From the NCBI GenBank assembly GCA_900541315.1, contig UQJF01000012.1:1-35697 (forward strand): a stretch of DNA of 35,697 bases. Reading direction: 5' to 3'. Of this stretch, positions 25,795-34,072 are shown piece by piece. How positions within the stretch are numbered: position 1 is the first letter of the stretch; each line of letters begins with the position of its first letter. A program made the translations under genes and the position numbers. The stretch is from an uncultured Clostridium sp. (lineage in GTDB: Bacteria > Bacillota > Clostridia > Lachnospirales > Lachnospiraceae). Below the pieces are notes generated by a model, which was not told the origin of the DNA, ran no database searches, and worked only from the letters and a program-made list of their open reading frames with translations.

Positions 25795-26937
25795 CTATAA
25801 GAAATCACGGATCCTCTTGCTTCTTACCGGATTGCGAAGTTTGCGCAGTGCTTTGGCTTCGATCTGACGGATACGCTCTCTTGTTACGTTAAATTCTTTT
25901 CCAACCTCTTCCAGTGTTCTTGGATGTCCGTCTTCCAGACCAAAACGAAGTACGATTACCTGACGTTCTCTCTCTTTCAGATCTCCTAAAAGTGCATCAA
26001 TGTGTTCCCTTAACATAACAGACTCTACATTTCCCTCAGGAGTCACTACATTGCTGTCAGCAACAAAATCACCAAGGTTGGAATCATCTTCCTCACCGAT
26101 AGGTGTCTCCAGGGAAGCTGGCTCTCTGGCGATCTGCATGATCTCCATAACCTTATCCTCTGTCATATCAAGTGCCTCTGCCAGTTCTGCAACAGATGGC
26201 TCATAGCCCAGTTCCAGTGTCAGCTTACGCTGCATCTTTGACATCTTATTAATGGTCTCTACCATATGCACTGGTACACGGATCGTTCTTGCCTGATCAG
26301 CTAACGCTCTGGTCACTGACTGACGGATCCACCATGTTGCATATGTACTTAACTTATAGCCTTTTGTATAATCAAACTTTTCAACGCCCTTGATCAGTCC
26401 CAGGTTTCCTTCCTGGACCAGATCCAGAAAGCTCATTCCACGGCCTGTATAACGCTTTGCAATGCTGACAACCAGACGCAGGTTTGCCTCGATCAGTCTT
26501 TCTTTGGCAGCTTCATCCCCATCTGCCTTGCGCTGTGCAAGCTCCAGTTCTTCGTCTGCTGTAAGAAGAGGTACTGTACCGATCTCTTTTAAATACATAC
26601 GTACCGGATCTTCTGTTCCGATACCCTCTAAAAGATCTACGGCATCCAGATCGATATCCTCATCTTCCGCATCCTTCATAAAGCTGTCATCATCCAAGTC
26701 AAGATCAAGATCAATATCATCCAGGGCAGGATCTGCATTCAACATCGCTTCGTCCAGTACGGGAACCACGTCAATATTACGGTTCTCCAGATAACTGTAA
26801 ATCTGATCCATCTGCTCTGGTGTCAGGTTATCTCCTACAAAGAAATCGTTGATTTCACCTGCATCCACAGTGTTATGCTTGGATTTTGCATGGGCAACCA
26901 GCTTTTCCAGCTTTTTTAAAAAATCGTCCTTTTCCAA
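25795..26937 (-). CDS. rpoD: primary sigma factor RpoD/SigA
   Basis: The housekeeping sigma factor that guides RNA polymerase to -35/-10 promoters like those in this window. The 380 residues show an N-terminal region with a strongly acidic stretch (62-104, [13 protein letters not shown]), region 1.2 (about 107-139), region 2 (143-215: [21 protein letters not shown] and [19 protein letters not shown]), region 3 (about 224-300) and region 4 with the -35 helix-turn-helix (about 340-365, [20 protein letters not shown]). The start is TTG at 26937: an AAAGGA lies nine bases upstream and no ATG occurs in frame before residue 43. In many Firmicutes dnaG precedes rpoD; here it does not, and rpoD has its own strong promoter and terminator. 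Confidence 0.98.
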   Translation of the reverse strand: MEKDDFLKKLEKLVAHAKSKHNTVDAGEINDFFVGDNLTPEQMDQIYSYLENRNIDVVPVLDEAMLNADPALDDIDLDLDLDDDSFMKDAEDEDIDLDAVDLLEGIGTEDPVRMYLKEIGTVPLLTADEELELAQRKADGDEAAKERLIEANLRLVVSIAKRYTGRGMSFLDLVQEGNLGLIKGVEKFDYTKGYKLSTYATWWIRQSVTRALADQARTIRVPVHMVETINKMSKMQRKLTLELGYEPSVAELAEALDMTEDKVMEIMQIAREPASLETPIGEEDDSNLGDFVADSNVVTPEGNVESVMLREHIDALLGDLKERERQVIVLRFGLEDGHPRTLEEVGKEFNVTRERIRQIEAKALRKLRNPVRSKRIRDFL

Positions 26938-26989
26938 TGATAAACGTCCTTTCGCTTAAAGGTAAACGTGGATACTCCCACAACTTATC

Positions 26990-27018
26990 ATTATATACCA
27001 GTTTTTATTTTTTTTCAA
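26990..27018 (-). promoter_or_regulatory. promoter of rpoD
   Basis: TTGAAA (27013-27018) and a perfect TATAAT (26990-26995) separated by 17 bases with an A-rich spacer. The leader is about 45 bases. Confidence 0.9.
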
Positions 27019-27052
27019 CATTAATCGACAAGTTTTTCAACTATTAGCCATG

Positions 27053-27084
27053 CTTCTTGTTTTCATGAATATGGAAACAAGAAG
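27053..27084. repeat. intergenic hairpin repeat (full copy)
   Basis: CTTCTTGTTT and AAACAAGAAG are perfect ten-base arms, with a mismatch and then CAT/ATG around a four-base loop. It follows the lipid kinase gene and precedes the rpoD promoter. There is no T-run on the minus strand. The first 24 bases recur, with two changes, at 12120-12143. Confidence 0.65.
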
Positions 27085-27116
27085 ATGTATGCTGGCTGAA
27101 CTGCAACACGGTTTAA

Positions 27117-28013
27117 TTACATTTTAGACGAAAGAATAATAGGGATCCTTTCTTTCAGGTTTTCGATCTCTACCTCTGTCCTGGCACCGCCGTATTCTCC
27201 ATCTAAGACCCAGTCCACACTGTTTTCCGAGAAGAACCGGATAGAAGAAGCCTTGAATTTATATACATAGTCATTTGGGGCTTCCACAAGGAACATATAT
27301 GAAATAATGTTGCTTAAGTCTGCCGGTGTCTTTGGCATACGGATCAGGAGCACTTCAAATACGCCGTCATTTAACGATACCGACTGATTCACCAGCCCTT
27401 TAAATCCGCCTACGCTTCTTGTATTAGTCACCATTCCAAATACAAAATCCTCTTCCAGCACATTATTATCCCATTCTACCCGCATATGATAAGGCTTAAT
27501 GGATGCCAGGCTTTTTACGCTTTCTAACATATATGCCTGATGTCCCAAAAGATTCTTCTTATCCTGAGGGGTCTGGTAAGATATTTCTGTAAATGCCCCA
27601 AAAGCTGCAATATAAATAAAACTCCGGTCCACACAGAACTGTCCCGCATCCACAAGGACTGGCACGCCAGTCACAATGGACTGTGCCGCTTTTTCCATAT
27701 TTTTAGGGATCTTCAGACTGGAGGCAAAATCATTCGTGGAGCCAGCCGGGATATAGCCTAAAAGAGGGGTCTTTTTTAGTTTAAGCATTCCGGATATGGT
27801 CTCATTTAAAGTTCCGTCACCGCCGCTGCAGACGATCACGTCTACGTTTTTTCCCTGATGTTCCACTGTTTTCTGGGCGTCTTTGGAGCACTGGGTCACA
27901 TGTACCCGGATATCATACCCTGCTTTTGAAAAAATATCCAGGATCCGCAGCAGATGTCCTTTGATCTGCTCCTTTCCGGAACGTGGATTAAAAAGAAACA
28001 GCATTTTCTTCAC
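27117..28013 (-). CDS. diacylglycerol kinase-type lipid kinase (DgkB/YegS family)
   Basis: A soluble, membrane-associated kinase that transfers phosphate from ATP to diacylglycerol or a related lipid, returning it to phospholipid synthesis. The 298 residues start with the ATP-site motif LFNPRSGK (7-14) and have the catalytic glycine-rich loop CSGGDGTLNE (62-71); the C-terminal beta-rich domain (about 135-298) includes VDAGQF and WVLDGEYGG, as in DgkB and YegS. The start is taken as GTG at 28013, which gives the family start MKKMLFLFNP; an ATG at 28004 is a close second, and the ribosome site is weak for both. It lies 41 bases after mutY. Confidence 0.93.
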   Translation of the reverse strand: MKKMLFLFNPRSGKEQIKGHLLRILDIFSKAGYDIRVHVTQCSKDAQKTVEHQGKNVDVIVCSGGDGTLNETISGMLKLKKTPLLGYIPAGSTNDFASSLKIPKNMEKAAQSIVTGVPVLVDAGQFCVDRSFIYIAAFGAFTEISYQTPQDKKNLLGHQAYMLESVKSLASIKPYHMRVEWDNNVLEEDFVFGMVTNTRSVGGFKGLVNQSVSLNDGVFEVLLIRMPKTPADLSNIISYMFLVEAPNDYVYKFKASSIRFFSENSVDWVLDGEYGGARTEVEIENLKERIPIILSSKM

Positions 28014-28054
28014 CCTGCATCCCTCGCTTTCATTGTGTCCATATTCTCTGTGTT

Positions 28055-29347
28055 TTATCCAAGGAGTCTTATATAGGCGCCAAAGGCAGATGGAACAGAA
28101 TATTCTTCCTTTAACGCTGTCTTATCAACCATAAAAAAATGTTCATTCTCTGAAATGTTTTCCAAAAGTTCCTCTGTATTCCCGTTATTTTCACAAAGGA
28201 TCTTCACTCTGTATCCCACCATATCCCACTGAACATGGGAAAATACATGTTTTGCCACGCCTATTGGTTCTGCCACGACCTGCAGAGCCTTCATATGAGC
28301 CATTATTGCAGCGTATCCGCCCTGATCTTCTGGTCCTGTCTGCATTTTGTCACAGATCCATTTTTTCACCTGCCAGACTGCCTCATCTGCCGTTAAATGT
28401 CCTTCTGTATTTGGAAGCTCATATAACGAAGCCAGAAGCCCCTTGGGCGGACGTTTATGGATAGCTGCTTTCTCATTCCATTCTACCAAAAATACGGTCT
28501 TTTCTTCCATGCGTCTTGGCTTAGGCGCTGATCTTACAGGTATTTCTTTCCAAAGTCCCCTTTTCTTTGTAATGCACAAAGATGCCAGAGGACATTCACT
28601 GCATTTTGGCTCGCCGCCGGGAATGCACACCAATGCGCCAATCTCGATCAGCCCCTGATTATAACTGCTGGCTGCATTTTCCGGCATTACTTCTGCAATC
28701 TCCTGTTCCATAACTGCTTTTACAGAAGCCTTTTTAATATCAGAAGTATCACCCCAGAGTCTTGAAAGCACCCGGAGTACATTTCCGTCTACAGCCGGGT
28801 TTGGGACTCCGTAAGCAATTGAAGAAATAGCGCCTGCTGTATAACTGCCGATCCCAGGAAGCTTTAAAAGTTCTTCTTTTTCTGCCGGGATCTGACCGCA
28901 AAATTCTTCCATGACCATGATCGCCGCAGCCTTTAAGTTTCTCGCCCGGTTATAATAGCCCAACCCCTCCCACATTTTCATGAGATAGTCATCATCTGCT
29001 TCTGCCAGCGCCTTTATGTCCGGAAACGCAGCCATAAACCGTTCGAAATATGGTTTTACCGCCTCTACCCTGGTCTGCTGGAGCATGATCTCAGAGATCC
29101 ACACTCTGTATGGTTTTGGATCATCTCTCCAGGGAAGACTTCTAGCTCTGGAATGATACCAGGCAAGGAGAGGCTTTTCCACTGCTTTCAGACGTTCTGC
29201 CCTGTTTAAAGGCTCATCCTCATGTTCTATTATCTGCAGATCATCATAAAAATGCAGACCCTGGGAATGTGTTTTTTCTGTGTGATGCTGCGAAGCTTTA
29301 TACATATCCATAGATTCCCCGCACAGATACTTCTCCTGAAAGGACAT
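28055..29347 (-). CDS. mutY: A/G-specific adenine glycosylase MutY
   Basis: Removes adenine mispaired with 8-oxoguanine in base-excision repair. The 430 residues have the catalytic glutamate E86 (WISEIMLQQTRV), the helix-hairpin-helix LPGIGSYTAGAI (163-174), the catalytic aspartate D187 (NPAVDGNVLRVLSR), the iron-sulphur cysteines C241, C249, C252 and C258, and a C-terminal NUDIX-like domain (about 285-430) for 8-oxoguanine recognition. The first cysteine spacing is seven residues, one more than in the E. coli enzyme. The protein has about 55 residues before the usual start, and this part overlaps the end of birA: the ATG at 29347 has GGGGA eight bases upstream; ATGs at 29311 and 29305 are alternatives. 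Confidence 0.94.
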   Translation of the reverse strand: MSFQEKYLCGESMDMYKASQHHTEKTHSQGLHFYDDLQIIEHEDEPLNRAERLKAVEKPLLAWYHSRARSLPWRDDPKPYRVWISEIMLQQTRVEAVKPYFERFMAAFPDIKALAEADDDYLMKMWEGLGYYNRARNLKAAAIMVMEEFCGQIPAEKEELLKLPGIGSYTAGAISSIAYGVPNPAVDGNVLRVLSRLWGDTSDIKKASVKAVMEQEIAEVMPENAASSYNQGLIEIGALVCIPGGEPKCSECPLASLCITKKRGLWKEIPVRSAPKPRRMEEKTVFLVEWNEKAAIHKRPPKGLLASLYELPNTEGHLTADEAVWQVKKWICDKMQTGPEDQGGYAAIMAHMKALQVVAEPIGVAKHVFSHVQWDMVGYRVKILCENNGNTEELLENISENEHFFMVDKTALKEEYSVPSAFGAYIRLLG

Positions 29348-30278
29348 GGATCAATTCCCCATTTTCTTTTTCTACTAAAAGACAGCCCTCTTCATCGATC
29401 CCCAAGGCTTTTCCCCGGTATTCTCCCCTGGGATCCAGTACACAAACCTCTTTATCCATATTTGCCAGCATTTCATTGTATGCAGCCTGAAGCCCTGACA
29501 TATCACAGGTCTTTTCATAAACTGCATAATATTCTTCAAAGCTTTCAGCCACAGCCTGGATGACTTCACTTCTTTTTACGCTTCTTCCCAGTTCCAGTTT
29601 CAAAGAAGTTGCCTTATCCCTGATCTCTTCCGGAAACTCTCTGGCATTTACATTGATGCCGATCCCTACAACCACATAACGGATGGTATCTTCTTCTGTA
29701 CTCATCTCTGTTAAAATACCGCAGATCTTTTTTCCATTTACCACAGCGTCATTTGGCCATTTGATCATAGCATTCAGCCCGGTGGCTTTCTGTACGCCTT
29801 TTACGACTGCCATTCCTGCTACTAAAGTCAGCATGGACGCCTGGGACGGTCCAAATGACGGACGCATGAGAAAACTCATAAAAATATCGGTTCCATGCGG
29901 AGAATTCCACACTCTGCCTCTGCGTCCCTTTCCTGCTGTCTGGCTGTCTGCTACTGCAAGATAGCCATGAGAAGCTCCTTTTTCTGCTGCATCCCTTGCA
30001 CGGTTGTTAGTAGAATCTGTTTCGTAAAAATAATCTACTTCCTGTCCAAGCCACTTTGTATCAAGAACAGAACGCAGTTCGGCTACTGTAAGCACATCAG
30101 CATCTTCTACCAGACGGTAGCCTTTATTGCGCACTGCTTCTATTACATATCCTTCTTCTTCCAGCTGGCGGATAGCTTTCCACACAGCAGTCCGGGACAC
30201 GCCTAACTGTTCACACAACTGCTGACCGGATACATATCCCTCTGCTTTTTTTAATATTTTTAATATCTCTGCTTTCAT
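29298..30278 (-). CDS. birA: biotin-protein ligase with DNA-binding domain
   Basis: Activates biotin as biotinyl-AMP and attaches it to a lysine of carboxyl-carrier proteins. The 326 residues include an N-terminal winged helix (1-55: VSGQQLCEQLGVSRTAVWKA and then EEEGYVIEAVRNKGY), so it may also act as the biotin-operon repressor. The ligase domain carries the biotin/AMP loop GKGRRGRVW (116-124) and KWPNDAVVNGKKICGI (173-188), and ends in a short SH3-like domain with LVEKENGELIHVLSGEVSVRG. It is the first gene of a birA-mutY-kinase cluster. A TATAAT lies at 30339-30344 with a poor -35 box, and a TGTAC-N5-GTACA repeat at 30301-30315 in the leader. Confidence 0.96.
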   Translation of the reverse strand: MKAEILKILKKAEGYVSGQQLCEQLGVSRTAVWKAIRQLEEEGYVIEAVRNKGYRLVEDADVLTVAELRSVLDTKWLGQEVDYFYETDSTNNRARDAAEKGASHGYLAVADSQTAGKGRRGRVWNSPHGTDIFMSFLMRPSFGPSQASMLTLVAGMAVVKGVQKATGLNAMIKWPNDAVVNGKKICGILTEMSTEEDTIRYVVVGIGINVNAREFPEEIRDKATSLKLELGRSVKRSEVIQAVAESFEEYYAVYEKTCDMSGLQAAYNEMLANMDKEVCVLDPRGEYRGKALGIDEEGCLLVEKENGELIHVLSGEVSVRGIYGYV

Positions 30279-30300
30279 TACGTTTAATTTTCCTTAATCC

Positions 30301-30315
30301 TGTACGTCATGTACA
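30301..30315. repeat. TGTAC-N5-GTACA palindrome before birA
   Basis: Perfect five-base arms around five bases, about 25 bases upstream of the birA start codon and downstream of a possible -10 box. It does not resemble the TTGTTAAC-type BirA box, so if it is an operator it belongs to another regulator. Confidence 0.35.
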
Positions 30316-30366
30316 TGTAATCTCAAATATGATCTTAAATTATAATCTTAGAGGACATTAAAGCCT

Positions 30367-30669
30367 TTAAATCCATAAACTGAGAGCGCTTAACACGCCA
30401 ATAAGCCCAAGGCCTGCACACAGTACCAACTGAAACACTCCCATACGGAAACGTTTCTTATCCCTGCCGCAGGTCTTAAGCTCAAAGACTCCGTTTATTC
30501 CATTTAACAAGGCTGCCAGTAAAAATACCAGAGGGAAAAGCATCTCATTTCCCTCTGGATCAAAAAATGACAGCACTGCAAAGATCACAATTGCGATTCC
30601 CAGGATCAAGTGCGCCACATCCAGAAAAACCCCGGCCCGGCGCTCATTTCTTCCTCTCTGGCCCTGCAT
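30367..30669 (-). CDS. small three-helix membrane protein, function unknown
   Basis: I do not recognise this 100-residue protein. It has a charged start (MQGQRGRNERRAG), three hydrophobic segments (about 17-37, 43-61, 76-98) and a charged cytoplasmic loop (ELKTCGRDKKRFRMG) between the second and third. It carries the marks of a real gene: an AGGAG eight bases before the ATG, and a place 38 bases after the ornithine carbamoyltransferase gene with no terminator between. The ribosome site falls in a small hairpin. Co-transcription with argF says little about its job; it may be a passenger membrane protein specific to this family of bacteria. Confidence 0.75.
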   Translation of the reverse strand: MQGQRGRNERRAGVFLDVAHLILGIAIVIFAVLSFFDPEGNEMLFPLVFLLAALLNGINGVFELKTCGRDKKRFRMGVFQLVLCAGLGLIGVLSALSLWI

Positions 30670-30678
30670 ATCCCAATC

Positions 30679-30693
30679 TCCTGTTTTCCAGGA
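30679..30693 (-). promoter_or_regulatory. hairpin covering the ribosome site of the small membrane gene
   Basis: TCCTG-GAAAA-CAGGA pairs the core of the ribosome site (AGGA of AGGAG) in a five-base stem with a GAAAA loop. It could lower translation unless upstream ribosomes open it. Confidence 0.4.
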
Positions 30694-30707
30694 TGCTTCT
30701 TTCAGTG

Positions 30708-31697
30708 TTATTCGCTTAAAGTAGCCAACATAACTGCCTTGATGGTGTGCATCCTGTTCTCAGCCTCATCAAATACAACTGACTGGCTGGATTCAAATAC
30801 TTCATCTGTTACTTCCAGTTCTGATACACCAAAACGTTCTCCCATTTCCTTACCGATCTTGGTCTTTAAATCATGGAAAGATGGCAGACAGTGAAGGAAA
30901 ATGGCCTGTGGACCAGCTGCATCCATTACTTCTTTTGTTACCTTGTAAGGAGTCAGGTCTTTAATACGTTCTGCCCATACTTCATCCGGCTCACCCATGG
31001 ATACCCATACGTCTGTATCAATAACATCTGCTCCCTTAACAGCCTCTGCCACATCTTCAGTAAGAGTAATGGTAGCACCGCTGACAGCTGCAAATTCCTG
31101 GCATTCTTTTACTAACGCTTCATCAGGGAAATACTTCTTTGGAGCGCAGGCAACAAAATGCATACCCATTTTTGCACAGGCGATCATCAGGGAGTTACCC
31201 ATATTATAACGCGCATCGCCCATATACACAAGCTTAACTCCCTTAAGGTGTCCTAAATGCTCTCGGATAGTTAAAAGGTCAGCTAACATCTGGGTTGGGT
31301 GATCCTCGTTCGTCAGACCGTTCCATACAGGTACACCTGCATATTTAGCCAGCTCTTCTACGATCTCCTGTTCAAAGCCTCTGTACTCAATTCCTTCATA
31401 CATACGACCTAACACCCTTGCTGTATCAGCGATGCTTTCTTTTTTACCGATCTGGGAGCCTGAAGGATCCAGATAAGTAGAACCCATTCCCAGATCATGG
31501 GCTGCTACTTCAAAGGCACATCTTGTTCTGGTACTGGTCTTTTCAAAGATAAGAGCTACATTTTTGCCCTTTAAGGTATCTACTAAAATTCCTTTTTTCT
31601 TCTTTTCCTTAAGTTCTGCAGCCAGATCTAAAAGATATGTGATTTCTTCTTCTGTATAATCTTTCAGTGTCAAAAAATTTCTTCCCTTTAAATTCAT
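30708..31697 (-). CDS. argF: ornithine carbamoyltransferase
   Basis: Joins carbamoyl phosphate and ornithine to make citrulline in arginine synthesis, or runs in reverse in arginine breakdown. The 329 residues contain the carbamoyl-phosphate site STRTR (55-59), HPTQ (133-136), the ornithine loop DVWVSMGEP (229-237), and the catalytic HCLP (269-272), all intact. The frame extends to 31763, but the ATG at 31697 gives the family start [11 protein letters not shown] and has GAGG eight bases upstream. No other arginine gene lies nearby. The promoter overlaps an ArgR-like operator, which speaks for a biosynthetic, arginine-repressed gene; the deiminase-pathway role (arcB) cannot be excluded. Confidence 0.96.
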   Translation of the reverse strand: MNLKGRNFLTLKDYTEEEITYLLDLAAELKEKKKKGILVDTLKGKNVALIFEKTSTRTRCAFEVAAHDLGMGSTYLDPSGSQIGKKESIADTARVLGRMYEGIEYRGFEQEIVEELAKYAGVPVWNGLTNEDHPTQMLADLLTIREHLGHLKGVKLVYMGDARYNMGNSLMIACAKMGMHFVACAPKKYFPDEALVKECQEFAAVSGATITLTEDVAEAVKGADVIDTDVWVSMGEPDEVWAERIKDLTPYKVTKEVMDAAGPQAIFLHCLPSFHDLKTKIGKEMGERFGVSELEVTDEVFESSQSVVFDEAENRMHTIKAVMLATLSE

Positions 31698-31745
31698 AAT
31701 TTTTTCCTCTTTTGAAGTGTTTTTTAATGTTTGTAGATTAATATT

Positions 31746-31764
31746 TATGCAACTTTTATGCATA
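31746..31764. promoter_or_regulatory. candidate ArgR operator (ARG box) at argF
   Basis: TATGCA-N7-TGCATA is a 19-base dyad with an AT-rich centre, close in form to the ArgR site (TGAATA-type half sites). It touches the -10 box and covers the likely transcription start, where ArgR-arginine would block polymerase. The regulator gene is not in the window. Confidence 0.6.
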
Positions 31765-31792
31765 ATATACCACTCGTGTTTTTATCTGTCAA
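31764..31792 (-). promoter_or_regulatory. promoter of argF
   Basis: A perfect TTGACA (31787-31792) and TATATT (31764-31769) with 17 bases between. The -35 box lies inside the last codons of the upstream patatin gene. Confidence 0.85.
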
Positions 31793-32942
31793 GAAAAATC
31801 CTTTTTCTTTTTCTCTGAATAATAAGAAGCAGCTCCTGAGGGGTATAAATTTTAAAACGGCTGATCTTATATTGTCTTGCCAGGTGCTCTAAAAGACTTA
31901 AATATAACTCCTTATAATCCCAGTCATCTTTTAAATGCAATGCCCTTGCCAGCTTGGGAAACCACTCTTCTGTATATCTGCGGCAGGAGGCCATCTGGGC
32001 CGTAAAAAGCTCTGTTTCTGAAAGTTCCGGCCAGATATCTGCCAGTAATTCCGGGGCCTCTGCTAAAAGCCGGTTAAAATAATAGATCTCGCTTTCCGGG
32101 GCATCCAGATAAAAAGCCCTTCCTTCCAGACCGTAAAGCATCCGTTTAGCATCAAAATAGCCAAGGACCATGTTTTTCCTCGCCCGTCTTCTGTCAAACT
32201 CCAAAAGTCCGCCTAAATCCTGTCTGGGTGCTACATGGTAAAGATGGATGTCATCAGGAACTTTTAAATGACGTTCTGTATCAACACCATATCCGTAAAT
32301 GCGGAAGACCAGGATATCCTTGTACCCCTTTTCCATAAGCACATCTATGGGTACATTATTTACTCCGCCACCGTCCATATAATACTTGCCTGCCAGTTTT
32401 TCCCGCCTGAAGCCGATCAAATAAGCACTTGCCATAAGCATATCTGCGATCTCGCCTTCCGGCACTTCTTTTACATTAACTACCATAGGCTTTCTGTCAC
32501 TTAAAGAATAGGTAACTACATACAGCTCTTTTTCGGAATTTCGTATTTTTTCTTCATCTACTACTTCTTCAATAAGACTGCGCAGCGGCCCAATGTCAAA
32601 GCCTCTGTCTTTTAATACTTTTTTTGCAGCCGGGATCAGTTCAGAAAGCCCTAAAACCGCAATATCCTTTAATCCGGATGTTTTTAACTGCTCCATCAGG
32701 TCATCATCCACATCCATAACCCTGGAATAGCGGATGGTCTCCCATATTTTTTCCGCCTTTTCAAAGTCATCCATTGCGATAAGGGCACCATTTAAAGCTC
32801 CTACAGAGGTTCCGGCGATCCCTTTTATGTGGATACCTGCCTCCTTCAATGCCTTCCATGCACCGATCTGGTAAGCGCCTTTGGCTCCCCCTCCCTCTAA
32901 TACCAGGCCATATTCTATATTAATATCCAGCTTTAATTCCAT
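31782..32942 (-). CDS. patatin-like phospholipase family protein
   Basis: A serine acyl-hydrolase that would act on membrane lipids or other esters. The 386 residues have all parts of the Ser-Asp dyad fold: the oxyanion loop EGGGAKGAYQ (16-25), the nucleophile elbow GTSVG with Ser46, and the catalytic aspartate D190 in YMDGGGVNNVP. The C-terminal 150 residues are helical and do not match a family I can name; there is no signal peptide or membrane helix, so it is probably cytoplasmic. The start overlaps the end of the NfeD-like gene by ten bases. I infer a membrane-lipid role shared with that partner. Confidence 0.93.
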   Translation of the reverse strand: MELKLDINIEYGLVLEGGGAKGAYQIGAWKALKEAGIHIKGIAGTSVGALNGALIAMDDFEKAEKIWETIRYSRVMDVDDDLMEQLKTSGLKDIAVLGLSELIPAAKKVLKDRGFDIGPLRSLIEEVVDEEKIRNSEKELYVVTYSLSDRKPMVVNVKEVPEGEIADMLMASAYLIGFRREKLAGKYYMDGGGVNNVPIDVLMEKGYKDILVFRIYGYGVDTERHLKVPDDIHLYHVAPRQDLGGLLEFDRRRARKNMVLGYFDAKRMLYGLEGRAFYLDAPESEIYYFNRLLAEAPELLADIWPELSETELFTAQMASCRRYTEEWFPKLARALHLKDDWDYKELYLSLLEHLARQYKISRFKIYTPQELLLIIQRKRKRIFLDR

Positions 32943-33223
32943 GGTTGCTCACCTTCTTTCCGGTTTTTGTGAAAAAATCCTCTGTTTGCAAAAAATTTTC
33001 CAGGAGATCTTCCCAGAAATGCAATGGGCCTGATAAGCAGAAATGCAGCCAGAGATGACAGGAGAAAAACAAGCAGCTGTTCTTCTGCCTCCATTCCCAT
33101 AACAGCACATACAAAGGCAGCAAATGCTCCCAAAACAAACCACAGGGAGACCAGACATCTGCAGATACATTCTGCACCTAAAAAAAAGAGAAATGCAAGA
33201 AACCATCCACAGATACCTGTCAT
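32933..33223 (-). CDS. short NfeD-like membrane protein
   Basis: A 96-residue protein with three hydrophobic segments (about 4-21, 24-44, 48-66) in the pattern of the membrane part of NfeD proteins: a short first helix, an acidic residue (AEC), a phrase like LVSLWFVLGAFAAFVCAVMG, and a third helix ending FLLIRPIAFLG. Full NfeD proteins continue into an OB-fold domain, which here is missing; the tail (KFFANRGFFHKNRKEGEQPWN) is short and basic. GGAGG lies nine bases before the ATG. Two other reading frames cross the region but only this one has a ribosome site and the NfeD pattern. It overlaps the patatin start by ten bases. Confidence 0.7.
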   Translation of the reverse strand: MTGICGWFLAFLFFLGAECICRCLVSLWFVLGAFAAFVCAVMGMEAEEQLLVFLLSSLAAFLLIRPIAFLGRSPGKFFANRGFFHKNRKEGEQPWN

Positions 33224-33285
33224 TTTCCTGCACCTCCCTTCTTTAAATATGCTTTTTTAATATGTTCTCCCGGAATCTATATTCT

Positions 33286-34071
33286 TTATACGTTCCGTCT
33301 CTGCCTTGCCGCTTCAAACATTAAAACAGAGGAAGCCACCGCTGCATTTAAGGACTCCACCCGTCCTGCCATGGGGATCTTAATATAGGTGTCAGCAATT
33401 GCTGCCATCTCATCTGTCAGTCCCTTGGCTTCGTTTCCAATAAGGAAACCTGTAGCTTTAGTATAGTCTTCCTGGTCATAATTATGCATGCCTTTTAAAT
33501 GGGCTGCATACAAACGGATCCCCGCCTTTTTCATCTGCCCACAGGCTTCTTTCAGGTCAGGTGCATATACAAAAGGCACTCGCAGCACAGATCCCATGGT
33601 AGAACGAATCACCTTTGGATTGTAAATATCTGCTGTATCACTGCTCATGACCACACCGGTAATGCCCGCTCCTTCTCCTGCACGGATAATGGTTCCCAGA
33701 TTTCCCGGATCCTGGATATTTTCCAGGATCATGATCAGCTTAGGTGTACTGGTCTTCTTTAAAATGTCTTCCATAGTACACTTTTTCTGCTTTGCAACAG
33801 CTAAAACCCCCTGGGGAGTCTTTGTATCTGCCATATAATGCATCACTTCGTCTGTAACGATCTCGAATTTAAAGCCCCTGAGCCACTTTTTATTTTCTTC
33901 CTGCTTTCCAAAGCTTTCTGTGATATATAAAATCTCCACATCATCTGGCTTATATTCCCTGCACATGCGCAGTCCCTCAGCCACATATACGCCTTCTTCC
34001 CTGCGGGCTTTAGCCTTATCTCTCAGGTTTGACACCCGTTTCACCTGCTTATTTGAAGTGCTGTTTATCAT
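33286..34071 (-). CDS. TrmH/SpoU-family RNA 2'-O-methyltransferase
   Basis: Methylates a ribose in rRNA (23S, RlmB or TsnR type) or tRNA using S-adenosylmethionine; the exact nucleotide cannot be told. The 261 residues have an N-terminal substrate-binding domain (1-100, with GVYVAEGLRM) and the knotted SPOUT domain with its three motifs: ENIQDPGNLGTIIRAGEGAG (117-136), TGFLIGNEAKGL (207-218) and IPMAGRVESLNAAVASSVL (232-250). It starts one base beyond the nadE stop region, with GGGAG nine bases before the ATG inside the end of nadE, so translation is coupled. Confidence 0.93.
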   Translation of the reverse strand: MINSTSNKQVKRVSNLRDKAKARREEGVYVAEGLRMCREYKPDDVEILYITESFGKQEENKKWLRGFKFEIVTDEVMHYMADTKTPQGVLAVAKQKKCTMEDILKKTSTPKLIMILENIQDPGNLGTIIRAGEGAGITGVVMSSDTADIYNPKVIRSTMGSVLRVPFVYAPDLKEACGQMKKAGIRLYAAHLKGMHNYDQEDYTKATGFLIGNEAKGLTDEMAAIADTYIKIPMAGRVESLNAAVASSVLMFEAARQRRNV

Positions 34072-34072
34072 A

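Noticed and set aside
30301..30315. A BirA operator before birA
   Set aside because: The TGTAC-N5-GTACA dyad does not resemble the known BirA box, so I record it only as an unassigned palindrome.
32920..33233. Two further minus-strand frames over the NfeD-like gene
   Set aside because: They have Cys/Trp/His-rich shadow sequences, no ribosome site in place, and no family pattern, unlike the frame chosen.
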